A stretch of 64,000 nucleotides of DNA from Nocardia abscessus NBRC 100374. GTDB taxonomy: Bacteria > Actinomycetota > Actinomycetes > Mycobacteriales > Mycobacteriaceae. Under the pieces are notes generated by a model. The model was not told the origin of the DNA. It saw nothing but the letters and a program-made list of their open reading frames with translations, and searched no databases. Position 1 is the stretch's first letter. Every line of letters begins with the position of its first letter. The translations under genes were made by a program, and so were the position numbers. Where the stretch lies: NCBI RefSeq assembly GCF_000308455.1, contig NZ_BAFP01000052.1, forward strand, positions 1-64,000, given 5' to 3'. Shown here piece by piece: positions 45,921-54,871 of this stretch.

Positions 45921-46253
45921 ATGTGGTCCACTGTGGCCTTGCCCCTGCTCGTCGGAATCCTCGGGGTGAACGCCGTTCCGCACTTCGTGAAAGGAGTACT
46001 GGGGGAGGAGTTCCCGAACGTGACGGGCAACGCGCCGGTGCGCAACGCCGTTGCCGGATTCCTCGGACTGACGCTGACGGCGCTGATGGCGTACTGGGCC
46101 GACCTGTCGAGTCATCCATGGGTCGGCGCGGTGAGCATCGGCCTCGGCGGGCTGAGCATGGCGGTCTTCCACGGCCTGGGTGGGGCCTACCGGCTCAACA
46201 CCGCCTTGGGCCTGCCGAATCCTCCTCGGCAGCTCCACTCGGCGGCCCCGTGA
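45921..46253 (+). CDS. Predicted membrane protein under TetR control
   Basis: 110 residues from the ATG at 45921, preceded by GAGGTGG; the frame can start at 45897 but that overlaps the dyad. Three to four hydrophobic segments: TVALPLLVGILGVNAVPHFV, AVAGFLGLTLTALMAYWA, WVGAVSIGLGGLSMAVFHGL. No family recognised. The divergent TetR gene suggests an inducible small membrane protein. The operon is single-gene. Confidence 0.75.
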   Translation: MWSTVALPLLVGILGVNAVPHFVKGVLGEEFPNVTGNAPVRNAVAGFLGLTLTALMAYWADLSSHPWVGAVSIGLGGLSMAVFHGLGGAYRLNTALGLPNPPRQLHSAAP

Positions 46254-47432
46254 TCCAGCCCTGCCCCGGGCCTCTCGATGCTGACCTTGCCTCGGGGGCC
46301 GACGGGACGGCGAAGGGCGAGATTGCCGGGAATGCGCCACGTCGAGAATCGGCAATGTCCGGCAGTGTGCGCGCACGCGGAATCCGGATTCCGCTCATAC
46401 CGTCGCCATCACCGTCACCGATTTTCGGGTCGATTCGTGAATCGGCGGTTCCGTGCCGTACCGCTTTCCGGCCGGTCCGCACGATTCTGTCCGGGATCAA
46501 TGCGCGTGTCGGTTCGGGTCGACGGCAGCACCGGCTGGGTCCGGACGTGCCGGAAATTATCGGAGAGTGCGGGCTGCATTTCTCCATACTGCGAGTGGCG
46601 GGGCCGGTGCTGGTTCTGTGACCGGTGCGCAGGCGAGGATTTCCTGAATCGCCGACGATCGGATTCGCGGGTAGTTGCTGTAGTGACCGGCGCATGCGGC
46701 GGTAGCCCAGCTGACCGTTCTTGCATCTGTACTTACATTTCCGTGCTGTCCGAGATCGGCCTACGGGCGCATTGACCTGCGGGTCGGATGGATCACCCTG
46801 CGGCGCATCGAATCCGGGTCCGGGCGCGCAAAAGAGTGGCCCAGCCTTGGCGAGAGGCTGGGCCACTTCGAACTCGGGTTCAGCTTGCGGTAGCAGGTAC
46901 CCACCGGACCGCGGGTGCGGCCGGACGGTTCCGCATGGCAGCGAAACTGTGCCGCGCGGGACTGATGAACGCGGTGAACCAAGAGCGGCGGTGCTCCGCG
47001 AGCGCCGCCGCGACAGCAGGGATCTGAATGCAGTGCACTCGCCCCGCCATGCCCAGGCGGTGGCGACCCGTCTGGTTGATTCTGGTGCCCAATGGTGTTC
47101 CTTTGCATCGCTGGTGTCGGCCTGGATCGCCACGGCGAAGATTAGCGGAACGAAAGTGCTCGGCCGAGTATTTTGCGCGAGTAATTGCTTCGGCGTGTCG
47201 GAAAGGCGCGGCGCACAACCGCAAACATCCGGAATTGTTGCGAATCGGTCTCGGCGCAGTCACGGATCGGGCAAAAGGGTGCGCAAGTGGTGGAATGCGC
47301 GGGCGCATCGGGTAATCGACCGGATTGCCCGTTGTCCGGCCGATTCGCCACCGCTCCCGCGGCGAGTGACGCGGTCCGGCGGCGCTCGGGGCGCCGGACG
47401 CGCGCGCCGCTCCCGGATGCGAGACTGGTCGA
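46254..47432. other. 1.18-kb gene-poor region before coaE
   Basis: I find no gene I can support here. All six frames show scattered short ORFs with no recognised domain; third-position bias is weak. A 56-codon minus-strand frame (about 46880-47050) ends just before the hairpin at 46835-46867 and is the best candidate for a small gene, but it is Arg-rich without a ribosome site. GC content drops in places (about 46720-46745 and 47140-47200). The coaE promoter lies at the right end. Confidence 0.6.
46835..46867. terminator. Hairpin in the gene-poor region
   Basis: Perfect 13-bp stem (46835-46847 with 46855-46867) and a 7-base loop. No clear gene ends here; it suggests an unseen transcript, possibly on the minus strand. 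Confidence 0.6.
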
Positions 47433-48644
47433 ATGTTACGAATCGGCCTCACCGGAGGCATGGGAGCGGGCAAGTCGACGGTGGCTCGGGCACTCGCCGA
47501 CCTCGGTGCGGTGGTCATCGACTCGGACCTGATCGCACGGGAGGTCGTCGAGCCGGGCACCGAGGGCCTGGCCGCGCTGGTGGCGGCGTTCGGGTCCGAC
47601 ATCCTGGCCGCGGACGGCAGCCTCGATCGGCCCGCGTTGGCGGCCAAGGCATTCGGTGACGACGCGGCACGCGCCAAACTGAATTCGATCACGCATCCGC
47701 TCGTCGGAAAGCGCACCGCGGAATTGATCGCCGCCGCCCCCGCGGATGCGATCGTCGTGCAAGATATTCCGCTACTGGTGGAAAATGGTCTCGCGCCGTT
47801 GATGAATCTCGTGCTCATCGTCGACGTGGACGCCGAAACGCGAATTCGCCGTCTGGTGGAATTCCGCGGCGTGGTCGAATCCGATGCGCGAGCGCGTATT
47901 TCCGCGCAGGCCACCGATGAACAGCGGCGAGCTGTTGCCGATGTGTTGCTGGATAACAGTGGCGCGCCCGGCACGGTCGAAGCCGAGGTGCGCCGACTGT
48001 GGGCCGAGCGTTTGGTGCCGTTCGAGCGCAACCTGCGGGCCGGGACGCCCGCGCGCCGCAAGGAGATTCGGCTCGTGCCCGCCGATCCCGACTGGCCCGC
48101 GCAGGCGCAGCGGCTGATCGCCCGGCTGTGGGTGGCCTGCGGCACTGCCGCGTCTCGCATCGACCACGTCGGCTCCACCTCGGTGCCGGGGTTGCCCGCC
48201 AAGGACGTGATAGATCTCCAGATCACGGTGGCCGACCTGGCCGCCGCGGACGGCCTGCGCGACGCTCTCGGCGCCGCGGGGTTCCCGGTGCGGCCGGAAG
48301 TCACCCAGGACAACCCCAAGCCGACGCCGCAGGACCCGGCGGGCATCGATACCGCACTGTGGGTCAAGCGTTTCCATCAGAACGCCGACCCGGGCCGGTT
48401 GGCCAACGTGCACGTACGGGTCGAGGGCTCACCCGGCCAGCAATACGCGCTGCTGCTGCGGGACTGGCTGCGCGCCGACGCCGGCGCACGCGCGGAGTAC
48501 CTCGCCGTCAAGCGCGAGGGCGAGGCCAAGGCGGCCGGGCTGACCGGCGCGGAGGCGACCTCGGCCTACCTCGATGTCAAGGAGCCGTGGTTCGACGCCG
48601 CCTACCCGAGGGCCTTGGCCTGGCGGGACGTGTCGGCGCCATAG
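47433..48644 (+). CDS. coaE: Dephospho-CoA kinase fused to a GrpB-like domain
   Basis: 403 residues. The N-terminal 200 residues are dephospho-CoA kinase (last step of CoA synthesis): Walker A GGMGAGKSTVARAL (residues about 6-19), VIDSDLIAREVVEPG, and QDIPLLVEN. From about residue 205 comes a GrpB/UPF0157 nucleotidyltransferase-like domain: VPADPDWPAQAQRLIARLW, IDHVGSTSVPGLPAKDVIDL and NVHVRVEGS. This fusion is normal in mycolic-acid actinobacteria, where the second domain affects folding or activity of the kinase. The ATG is six bases after GAGACT, a leaderless-type promoter. Confidence 0.95.
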   Translation: MLRIGLTGGMGAGKSTVARALADLGAVVIDSDLIAREVVEPGTEGLAALVAAFGSDILAADGSLDRPALAAKAFGDDAARAKLNSITHPLVGKRTAELIAAAPADAIVVQDIPLLVENGLAPLMNLVLIVDVDAETRIRRLVEFRGVVESDARARISAQATDEQRRAVADVLLDNSGAPGTVEAEVRRLWAERLVPFERNLRAGTPARRKEIRLVPADPDWPAQAQRLIARLWVACGTAASRIDHVGSTSVPGLPAKDVIDLQITVADLAAADGLRDALGAAGFPVRPEVTQDNPKPTPQDPAGIDTALWVKRFHQNADPGRLANVHVRVEGSPGQQYALLLRDWLRADAGARAEYLAVKREGEAKAAGLTGAEATSAYLDVKEPWFDAAYPRALAWRDVSAP

Positions 48645-48660
48645 CAGTCGGGGCGAGCGC

Positions 48661-48933
48661 GCGAGGCTCTGTCCCTAGCCTTCCTGGGTCGCCGGTAGCG
48701 GTGAAAGGCACCGTGACCACGCGTCCGGTGCTACACCTCCGTCGCCGGTCGGCTCTCCCCAGCTGAATTCCAGGCGCTCGGGCGTCGCTATCTCGCGGAA
48801 CACGCGCGCTCGGGTAGGCGGTGCCGTCGGCGTCGGACACCTGCACCGAGTCGTACCGGCCGCCGACGCGCGGCTCGACCATGATTCGGTCGCGCGGTGC
48901 CGAGTGGCCGACCGGAGCAGCGCGATGTCGAGG
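48661..48933 (-). pseudogene. Frameshifted SRPBCC/AHSA1-family remnant
   Basis: On the minus strand, APRDRIMVEPRVGGRYDSVQ... then, after a one-frame shift, RVFREIATPERLEFSWGEP and, after a second shift, VVTVPFTATGDPGRL are consecutive parts of one AHSA1 (activator of Hsp90 homologue-like) domain in the right order. The shifts fall near AGCGCGCGTG and GACGCGTGG. The N-terminal helix and the C-terminal half are missing. The remnant lies between coaE and the DUF402 gene, and has no intact copy in the window. Confidence 0.65.
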
Positions 48934-48955
48934 GTTCGGCGAATACCGGTGGGGG

Positions 48956-49480
48956 CTACAGCCAGGTCAGCGTGATGTCCATGGTGTCCAACCAGCCCTC
49001 GAGGGTGTGGCCGTTGGCGGCGATGCCGTCGATGGCGGCGGTGGCGTGCTGGACGGCGGCCTCGGCGTCGGCGAGAGTGATCAGTCCGGCGGCGTGCGCG
49101 GCGATCAGTTCGTCGACGTCGAGCAGTTGTGTATCGCGCGCGGAGCGCACGACGATGTCGAGGTAGTGATCGACGGCCTTCCACTTCTTCGGGCCGACCA
49201 CGGTGAAGTCACCGACGTCGAGGTAGTAGTCCTGGTCGCGCCGATGCGCGGGCAAGTAGTGGAAGATGGTCGCCCGCAGGTGCAGCTTCGGCAGCAACCA
49301 GGACTCGATGTAGTGGAATTGCGGATGATCCGAGGTGCGCGCCATGTACAGGCCCCACGGCTCGACGCGGTACTTCTCGACCGGGCGCACGAAGCCTTTC
49401 GGATCCGTGTTCGTCAGATCCGCGATGCTGAAGTACTCGACTTTGGGCCGGTGCACGTCGACGGTAGGTGCCTGCGTCAT
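48956..49480 (-). CDS. DUF402 family protein
   Basis: 174 residues. The DUF402 core is visible: MARTSDHPQFHYIESWLLP, LRATIFHYLPAHRRDQDYYL and DVGDFTVVGPKKWKAVDHYL. Characterised DUF402 proteins are nucleotide or nucleoside-diphosphate phosphatases (FomD/Ntdp type), which bind metals with Asp residues in the D-Y-Y-L-D and D-H-Y-L-D segments. The location next to uvrB matches the mycobacterial gene order (Rv1632c position). A decayed second copy of its 3' end lies just upstream. Confidence 0.85.
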   Translation of the reverse strand: MTQAPTVDVHRPKVEYFSIADLTNTDPKGFVRPVEKYRVEPWGLYMARTSDHPQFHYIESWLLPKLHLRATIFHYLPAHRRDQDYYLDVGDFTVVGPKKWKAVDHYLDIVVRSARDTQLLDVDELIAAHAAGLITLADAEAAVQHATAAIDGIAANGHTLEGWLDTMDITLTWL

Positions 49481-49537
49481 GCATCAAGAATCTACCGTCG
49501 CGCCCGACGCGTCGAGTCGGGCGCGGTAACCGGTGAG

Positions 49538-49650
49538 CTACATCCAGGTGAGTTGCTGCCGTGCGTGGCGAGCCAGTCCTCCACGCAGTGGTCGTGCCCG
49601 GCCAGGCCGTCCAGCACCGCCGTGGCCTGCTGGAAGGCCCGGTGCGCCGG
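49538..49650 (-). pseudogene. Decayed copy of the DUF402 gene 3' end
   Basis: The minus strand reads [20 protein letters not shown] then DWLATHG, and in a shifted frame QQLTWM-stop (TAG at 49538-49540). The intact neighbour ends AAVQHATAAIDGIAANGHTL, EGWLDTMDITLTWL-stop. The two align base by base including the stop, so this is a diverged tandem duplicate of the last 35-40 codons with a frameshift. It lies immediately before the uvrB promoter. Confidence 0.7.
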
Positions 49651-49685
49651 TGCGGGGCCTGGACCATCCGCCGTGCCCCGGGAAT

Positions 49686-49708
49686 CTGTCGGTGGCTCCG
49701 CCTAGGCT
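49686..49708 (+). promoter_or_regulatory. PafBC-type DNA-damage promoter of uvrB
   Basis: CTGTCGGTG (49686-49694; one change from TTGTCGGTG), eight bases, TAGGCT (49703-49708). The uvrB ATG at 49716 lies seven bases after the hexamer, so the message is leaderless. Confidence 0.7.
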
Positions 49709-49715
49709 GGTGAGC

Positions 49716-51905
49716 ATGGCATTCGCAACCGAGATTCCGGCGGAGGGCTTCGAGGAGAGGGCGGCCGAGCAGCCGCTCGCGCACTCGGAGTTCCGTCCGG
49801 TCGGCGAGATCGAGCGCGTCGGCGGCCGGTTCGAGGTGGTCAGCGACCACCAGCCGGCGGGCGACCAGCCGGCCGCGATCGCCGAGCTGGAGCGCAGGAT
49901 CACAGCGGGGGAGCGCGATGTGGTGCTGCTCGGTGCCACCGGCACGGGCAAGTCGGCCACCACGGCCTGGCTGATCGAGCGGCTGCAGCGGCCGACGCTG
50001 GTGATGGCGCCGAACAAGACCCTCGCCGCCCAGCTGGCCAACGAGCTGCGCGAGATGCTGCCGAACAACGCCGTCGAGTACTTCGTCTCCTACTACGACT
50101 ACTACCAACCCGAGGCGTACATCGCCCAGACCGACACCTACATCGAGAAGGACAGCTCGATCAACGACGACGTCGAGCGCCTGCGCCATTCGGCGACCTC
50201 CAGCCTGCTGTCCCGGCGCGACGTGGTGGTGGTCGCCTCGGTGTCGTGCATCTACGGCCTCGGCACGCCGCAGTCGTATCTCGACCGGTCGGTGCAGCTG
50301 CAGGTGGGCAGCGAGCTCGATCGGGACGCGCTGCTGCGGCTGCTGGTCGACGTGCAGTACACCCGCAACGACATGGCGTTCACCCGCGGCTCCTTCCGGG
50401 TGCGCGGTGACACCGTGGAGATCATCCCGTCCTACGAGGAGCTCGCCGTCCGCATCGAGTTCTTCGGCGACGAGATCGAGGCGCTGTACTACCTGCACCC
50501 GCTCACCGGCGACGTGGTCCGCCAGGTCGACATGCTGCGGATCTTCCCCGCCACTCACTATGTGGCGGGGCCGGATCGGATGGAGCGCGCGGTGCGCGAC
50601 ATCGAAGCCGAGCTGGAGGAGCGGCTGGCCGAGCTGGAACGCCAGGGCAAGCTGCTGGAGGCGCAGCGGCTGCGCATGCGCACCCAGTACGACCTGGAGA
50701 TGATCCGCCAGGTCGGGTTCTGCTCCGGCATCGAGAACTACTCGCGCCACATCGACGGCCGCCCGGCCGGCTCGGCGCCGGCGACGCTGCTGGACTACTT
50801 CCCGGAAGACTTTCTGCTCGTCATCGACGAGTCGCACAACACCGTCCCGCAGATCGGAGGCATGTACGAAGGCGACATGTCCCGCAAGCGGAACCTGGTG
50901 GAATACGGCTTCCGGTTGCCGTCCGCCGTGGACAACCGCCCGCTGACCTGGGAGGAATTCGCCGATCGCATCGGGCAGACGGTCTACCTGTCGGCCACGC
51001 CCGGTCCGTACGAGCTCGGGCAGACCGGCGGCGAGGTGGTCGAGCAGGTGATCCGGCCGACCGGATTGGTCGATCCCAAGGTCGTGGTGAAGCCGACGAA
51101 GGGCCAGATCGATGATCTGATTCATGAGATCAGGGGGCGTACCGAGCGCGACGAGCGCGTCCTGGTCACCACGCTGACGAAGAAGATGTCCGAGGACCTC
51201 ACCGATTACCTGCTCGGGTTGGGGGTGCGGGTGCGCTATCTGCACTCCGAGATCGACACTTTGCGCCGCGTCGAGTTGCTGCGGCAGCTTCGGCTCGGCG
51301 AGTACGACGTGCTGGTGGGCATCAACCTGCTGCGTGAGGGGCTCGACCTGCCCGAGGTGTCGCTGGTGGCGATCCTCGACGCGGACAAGGAAGGATTCCT
51401 GCGCAGCACCACCGCGCTGATCCAGACGATCGGCCGCGCGGCGCGCAACGTCTCCGGCGAAGTGCACATGTACGCGGACAAGGTCACCGACTCCATGCAG
51501 TTCGCCATCGACGAGACCGAGCGCCGCCGCGCGAAACAGGTCGCCTACAACGAAGAGATGGGCATCGATCCGCAGCCGCTGCGCAAGAAGATCGCCGACA
51601 TCCTCGACCAGGTGTACCGGGAGGCCGACGAGACCGAGGTGGAGATCGGCGGCTCCGGCCGCAATGCCAGCCGCGGCAGGCGCGCGCAAGGCGAGCCCGG
51701 CCGCGCGGTGAGCGCGGGCGTGTACGAGGGCCGCGACGTCAAGTCGATGCCCCGTGCCGAACTCGCCGATCTCGTCAAAGAACTCACCGCGCAGATGATG
51801 AACGCGGCCCGTGAGTTGCAGTTCGAGCTCGCCGGGCGGTTGCGCGACGAGATCGCGGACCTGAAGAAGGAACTGCGCGGCATGGACGCCGCCGGATTGA
51901 GTTGA
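49716..51905 (+). CDS. uvrB: Excinuclease ABC subunit B
   Basis: 729 residues. UvrB verifies and holds damaged DNA in nucleotide excision repair, handed over by UvrA (start of uvrA is at 63370) and then cut by UvrC. Visible: Walker [16 protein letters not shown] (about 76), the damage-wedging beta-hairpin [12 protein letters not shown] (about 125), [28 protein letters not shown], the motif-VI region QTIGRAARN, and the C-terminal UVR coiled coil (about 685-725; [20 protein letters not shown]) that binds UvrC. A basic, Gly/Arg-rich linker precedes it. Start ATG fixed by the adjacent promoter; a GTG six bases upstream is less likely. Confidence 0.97.
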   Translation: MAFATEIPAEGFEERAAEQPLAHSEFRPVGEIERVGGRFEVVSDHQPAGDQPAAIAELERRITAGERDVVLLGATGTGKSATTAWLIERLQRPTLVMAPNKTLAAQLANELREMLPNNAVEYFVSYYDYYQPEAYIAQTDTYIEKDSSINDDVERLRHSATSSLLSRRDVVVVASVSCIYGLGTPQSYLDRSVQLQVGSELDRDALLRLLVDVQYTRNDMAFTRGSFRVRGDTVEIIPSYEELAVRIEFFGDEIEALYYLHPLTGDVVRQVDMLRIFPATHYVAGPDRMERAVRDIEAELEERLAELERQGKLLEAQRLRMRTQYDLEMIRQVGFCSGIENYSRHIDGRPAGSAPATLLDYFPEDFLLVIDESHNTVPQIGGMYEGDMSRKRNLVEYGFRLPSAVDNRPLTWEEFADRIGQTVYLSATPGPYELGQTGGEVVEQVIRPTGLVDPKVVVKPTKGQIDDLIHEIRGRTERDERVLVTTLTKKMSEDLTDYLLGLGVRVRYLHSEIDTLRRVELLRQLRLGEYDVLVGINLLREGLDLPEVSLVAILDADKEGFLRSTTALIQTIGRAARNVSGEVHMYADKVTDSMQFAIDETERRRAKQVAYNEEMGIDPQPLRKKIADILDQVYREADETEVEIGGSGRNASRGRRAQGEPGRAVSAGVYEGRDVKSMPRAELADLVKELTAQMMNAARELQFELAGRLRDEIADLKKELRGMDAAGLS

Positions 51906-51967
51906 GCGCCGCTTCGGCGCTGCCTCCGCGGACCGGGAGCCGGGTCACCGCGGAGGCAGCCGGAGTG

Positions 51968-52438
51968 TCACGACTGGGTCGCCATCCATTCGTTCACACG
52001 GCGCTCGGCCTCCTCGCGCGGCACGTCCTCGACCTTGGTGAGCACCGCCCAGCGGTGGCCGAACGGATCGATCACGACGCCGAAGCGGTCGCCGGTCACG
52101 AAGGTCTGCGGCTCCTCGACGTTGCGGGCGCCGTGATCGACGGCGCGGCGCACGACCGCGTCGACATCCGGGCAGTAGTGCACGATCGAGGTGTGCACCC
52201 ATTCGCCGTTCGGTGCCAGCAAGCCGTTGTCCGGGATGGGCATTCCCATCTGCAGGGTCGAGTCGCCGATCTTCAACTCGGCGTGCGCGGGCTGGCCGTC
52301 GGGCAGATCGTTGCGGCTGATCACCTCGGCGCCGAAGACGGCGGTGTAGAACTCGATGGCCTTGTTCCCGTCGCCCACCGCGAGAAAACACGTGATCGAG
52401 TGGTAGCCGTCGGCAATGGGATTCACTGTGTTCGTCAT
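51968..52438 (-). CDS. VOC-family (glyoxalase/PhnB-like) protein
   Basis: 156 residues from the ATG at 52436-52438 (MTNTVNPIADGYHSITCFLA); upstream frame not supported. Two beta-alpha-beta-beta-beta repeats: GNKAIEFYTAVFGAEVISRN with ELKIGDSTLQMGM, then DVDAVVRRAVDHGARNVEEP with DRFGVVIDPFGHRWAVLTKV. PhnB-type members bind small toxic or antibiotic molecules or catalyse isomerisations; metal-ligand His/Glu pattern is incomplete. Divergent from the AraC gene 52 bases away, which likely controls it. Confidence 0.9.
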   Translation of the reverse strand: MTNTVNPIADGYHSITCFLAVGDGNKAIEFYTAVFGAEVISRNDLPDGQPAHAELKIGDSTLQMGMPIPDNGLLAPNGEWVHTSIVHYCPDVDAVVRRAVDHGARNVEEPQTFVTGDRFGVVIDPFGHRWAVLTKVEDVPREEAERRVNEWMATQS

Positions 52439-52490
52439 GACCACAACTCTCGCCCGTGGCGGCCGATGGGTCTTGTAAGAAAGCGACACC

Positions 52491-53393
52491 GTGCCCGGTA
52501 GCGCCGAATCGTCGTCCGGCGAGCCGCCGCATGCTCGCAATCCGCAGGCGCCCACCGACACCAAAGGGATCCTGCATCCGGACGAACAGGCAAAGCACCG
52601 TTCGCTGGTCCGGTTGCCGCCGGGCCGGGCGGTGGACCGCTATGTCGAGTGGTACTGGGCGGTGCGCTGGGATCTTCGCGGCAGGCCGCCGTACCGGGCG
52701 GAGGTGCTGTCCTACCCGAGCGTGAACGTCACCTTCGAACGATCCGGCGCGCGCACCGGCGGATTCGTCAACGGCGTGACCACCACGAAGTTCATCCGCG
52801 AACTCAGCGGGCTCGGCGAGACATTCGGCATCCGTTTCCGTGCGGGCGGCTTCGGCGCGTTCACCGGCCTCGATGTCGGCTCGTTGCGCGACCGCGCCGT
52901 GCCCATCGCCGACGTGCTGCCCGACGCCGCCGGCCTGACCGAGCGGGTGCTCGACGCGCCGACGGTCGAGCAGCGCCGCGGCGTCGTCGAGGAGTACCTC
53001 GCGGACCGCCCTGCGGCCGCGGACCCGACCTACCGGCTGGTGCTGCGCATTGTCGAGGCGATGGCCACGGATCAAGAGCTCACCAGGGTCGATCAAATCG
53101 CCGAGCGGTTCGATGTGCCCGCCCGCACGCTGCAGCGCATGTTCCGCCGGTACGTCGGCGCCGGGCCGAAATGGGTGCTGCGGCGCTACCGGTTGCAGGA
53201 CGGCGCGGATCTGCTCGCGAAAGGCCGCATCGACGATCTCGCCGCGTTGGCCGCGGAACTGGGCTATTTCGACCAAGCGCACTTCTCGCGTGAGTTCACC
53301 GCGGAAGTGGGTATGGCACCCCTGGAATACGCCAAGAATTCGCTACATTTCCGCAACGAGGTCACTGCCAAGGTCATGCCGACGCAAGGTTAA
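52491..53393 (+). CDS. AraC-family transcriptional regulator
   Basis: 300 residues, GTG start. The N-terminal part (about 35-170: RLPPGRAVDRYVEWYWAVRW, SYPSVNVTFERSGARTGGFV) is the DUF6597 sensing domain. The C-terminal AraC double helix-turn-helix is DQIAERFDVPARTLQRMFRR and LAALAAELGYFDQAHFSREF. Divergent from the VOC gene and 28 bases before a DoxX gene on the same strand, so it probably regulates one or both. The sensed ligand is unknown. Confidence 0.9.
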   Translation: MPGSAESSSGEPPHARNPQAPTDTKGILHPDEQAKHRSLVRLPPGRAVDRYVEWYWAVRWDLRGRPPYRAEVLSYPSVNVTFERSGARTGGFVNGVTTTKFIRELSGLGETFGIRFRAGGFGAFTGLDVGSLRDRAVPIADVLPDAAGLTERVLDAPTVEQRRGVVEEYLADRPAAADPTYRLVLRIVEAMATDQELTRVDQIAERFDVPARTLQRMFRRYVGAGPKWVLRRYRLQDGADLLAKGRIDDLAALAAELGYFDQAHFSREFTAEVGMAPLEYAKNSLHFRNEVTAKVMPTQG

Positions 53394-53421
53394 TTGCCGG
53401 ACAGCCGACGAGGAGCCGGAC

Positions 53422-53835
53422 ATGGATATCGTGGTGTTGATCGGACGGGTGTTGTTCGCGGTGCTGTTCCTGACTTCCGCCCTCGGGCATTTCACCCGGA
53501 CCGAGGCGATGGCGGGGTATGCGCAGAGCAAAGGCATCCCGATGGCGAAGGCGTCGGTACTCGCCTCGGGCGTGCTGTTCGGCCTCGGCGGCCTGAGCGT
53601 GCTGCTGGGTGTCTGGGCCGACCTCGGTTCGCTGCTGCTGGCGATCACGCTGCTGTCGACCGCCGTCGTGATGCACCGGTTCTGGCAGGAGAGCGACCCG
53701 CAGGGCAAGCAGGGCGAGATGATCCAGTTCAACAAAGACCTCGCCTTGAGCGGTGCCGCCCTGATGCTGTTCGCGTTCTTCGCACACGTGGACGAACTCG
53801 GATTGACCATCACCGGGCCGCTTTTCGACCTCTAG
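53422..53835 (+). CDS. DoxX-family membrane protein
   Basis: 137 residues, ATG with GAGGAG six bases upstream. Four membrane helices: MDIVVLIGRVLFAVLFLTSA, ASVLASGVLFGLGGLSVLLG, GSLLLAITLLSTAVVMHRFW, DLALSGAALMLFAFFAHVDE. DoxX proteins are small quinone-linked or redox-related membrane proteins; in mycobacteria one forms a complex with superoxide dismutase. It is 28 bases after the AraC gene, likely in one unit with it. Confidence 0.88.
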   Translation: MDIVVLIGRVLFAVLFLTSALGHFTRTEAMAGYAQSKGIPMAKASVLASGVLFGLGGLSVLLGVWADLGSLLLAITLLSTAVVMHRFWQESDPQGKQGEMIQFNKDLALSGAALMLFAFFAHVDELGLTITGPLFDL

Positions 53836-53901
53836 TCCATCCGCGGAGTCCGGATCGCGCGCTAATATTGCCGCGTCCTTTTACTGCAGGAAGAGGAAGC
53901 C

Positions 53902-53961
53902 ATGGACATCATCGGAGCGATTCTCGGCATATTCTGGGCAAACTACCGGCAGTGGCCGTAG
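53902..53961 (+). CDS. Possible 19-residue membrane microprotein
   Basis: ATG preceded by GCAGGAAGAGGAAGC, an excellent ribosome site, and further upstream TAATAT, a strong -10-like hexamer. The product MDIIGAILGIFWANYRQWP is a short hydrophobic helix with a basic end. A perfect 8-bp hairpin starts six bases after the stop. The three signals together support a real small gene; there is no homology evidence. Confidence 0.45.
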   Translation: MDIIGAILGIFWANYRQWP

Positions 53962-53966
53962 CGGCA

Positions 53967-53989
53967 GGCCGATCCGGGCCCGATCGGCC
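53967..53989 (+). terminator. Hairpin after the possible microprotein
   Basis: GGCCGATC (53967-53974), 7-base loop, GATCGGCC (53982-53989). Confidence 0.55.
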
Positions 53990-54332
53990 CGTCACGGCTC
54001 GTGATTCACCCCGCTGGGCGGGCCGACCTTCCTGTGACAGACCTGGCTCTGTGACGAATATCCCAGGGTTGCAACACTGTTCGACGCGGTTGTGGCACAT
54101 CACAGGTTTGGTTCCGGTGAATTGGGTCTGCGCTGGTTGATAAGGCCTTTCCGGCATTCCCTGGCGAATCCGCGGCGGGAATGGCGGAACACCCCGAGTG
54201 TGATGTCTTGCGATTTCTGAAATTTCCGTACCGTTTGCCGCTATGGTCGAGCCCAGTCGCCGCGCCGACGCCCCGTCCAACGGGGACGACACCGCGCGCA
54301 GCACCGGACCCACCGCATAGTTGGAGGAGAGA
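53990..54332. other. Gap before uspA; no gene supported
   Basis: 343 bases without a plausible coding frame. TGTG-N6-CACA-like sequence (54091-54104) is too short for a CRP site. AT-richer stretch 54195-54245 probably holds the uspA promoter. GGAGGAGAG at 54322-54330 is its ribosome site. Confidence 0.5.
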
Positions 54333-54785
54333 ATGACCGCCTACCGGACCATTGTCGTCGGTACCGATGGCTCGGACTCGTCGTACGTCGCCGTCGAGAA
54401 GGCCGGGTCTCTGGCCGGCGTCTCTGGCGCGACCCTGGTCGTGGCCTGCGCTTACTACCCGACCGACGACCGCGATGTCGCCGCCGCGGCCGACGTGCTC
54501 AAGGAAGAGGCCTACCAGGTACGCGGTTCCGCGCCGACCAACGAGATCCTGCGCATCGCCAGGGACAAGGCGATCGCCGCGGGTGCGGCCGACATCGTCG
54601 AGCGCGCCATCGTCGGCGAGCCGGTGGAGTCGCTGCTGGCTCTGATGAAAGAGGTCGACGCCGACCTGCTGGTGGTCGGCAACCGGGGCCTGAACACCCT
54701 GGCCGGACGGCTGCTCGGGTCGGTGCCCTCCGACGTGGCGCGCAAGTCCCGCTCGGACGTGCTGATCGTGCACACCGTGCGCTGA
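54333..54785 (+). CDS. Universal stress protein
   Basis: 150 residues from ATG 54333 (strong GGAGGAGAG; TTG at 54321 not used). UspA fold: YRTIVVGTDGSDSSYVAVEK, and the ATP-binding type motif LLVVGNRGLNTLAGRLLGSV (G-x2-G-x9-G-S/T pattern). Position between uvrB and uvrA matches M. tuberculosis Rv1636 and M. smegmatis MSMEG_3811, which bind cAMP strongly; this gene is probably their orthologue, inferred from position and sequence. A hairpin follows. Confidence 0.93.
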   Translation: MTAYRTIVVGTDGSDSSYVAVEKAGSLAGVSGATLVVACAYYPTDDRDVAAAADVLKEEAYQVRGSAPTNEILRIARDKAIAAGAADIVERAIVGEPVESLLALMKEVDADLLVVGNRGLNTLAGRLLGSVPSDVARKSRSDVLIVHTVR

Positions 54786-54799
54786 TTCTCGTCCAGCCC

Positions 54800-54847
54800 G
54801 AAAGGCTCCGTGCCCGTCGCGAATCGCGATGCGGGACGGGGCCTTTC
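54800..54847 (+). terminator. Hairpin after uspA
   Basis: GAAAGGC (54800-54806) pairs with GCCTTTC (54841-54847), and CCCGTC (54813-54818) with GACGGG (54835-54840), with an internal loop. The right end is T-rich (CTTTCGTC). Confidence 0.65.
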
Positions 54848-54871
54848 GTCGTTCCCGGTGGCGGAGCCGCT

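Noticed and set aside
48675-49184. Minus-strand frame of 169 codons running from coaE's end into the DUF402 gene
   Set aside because: It is part shadow of DUF402 and part one of the frames of the SRPBCC remnant, not one gene.
49500-49715. LexA (SOS) box at uvrB or uvrA
   Set aside because: No TCGAAC-N4-GTTCGA-like sequence was seen near either gene; the PafBC-type promoter explains the layout better.
54091-54104. TGTGGCACATCACA, resembling a CRP site before uspA
   Set aside because: The half-sites are TGTG-N6-CACA, two bases shorter than the TGTGA-N6-TCACA form, and one base of the left half is wrong.
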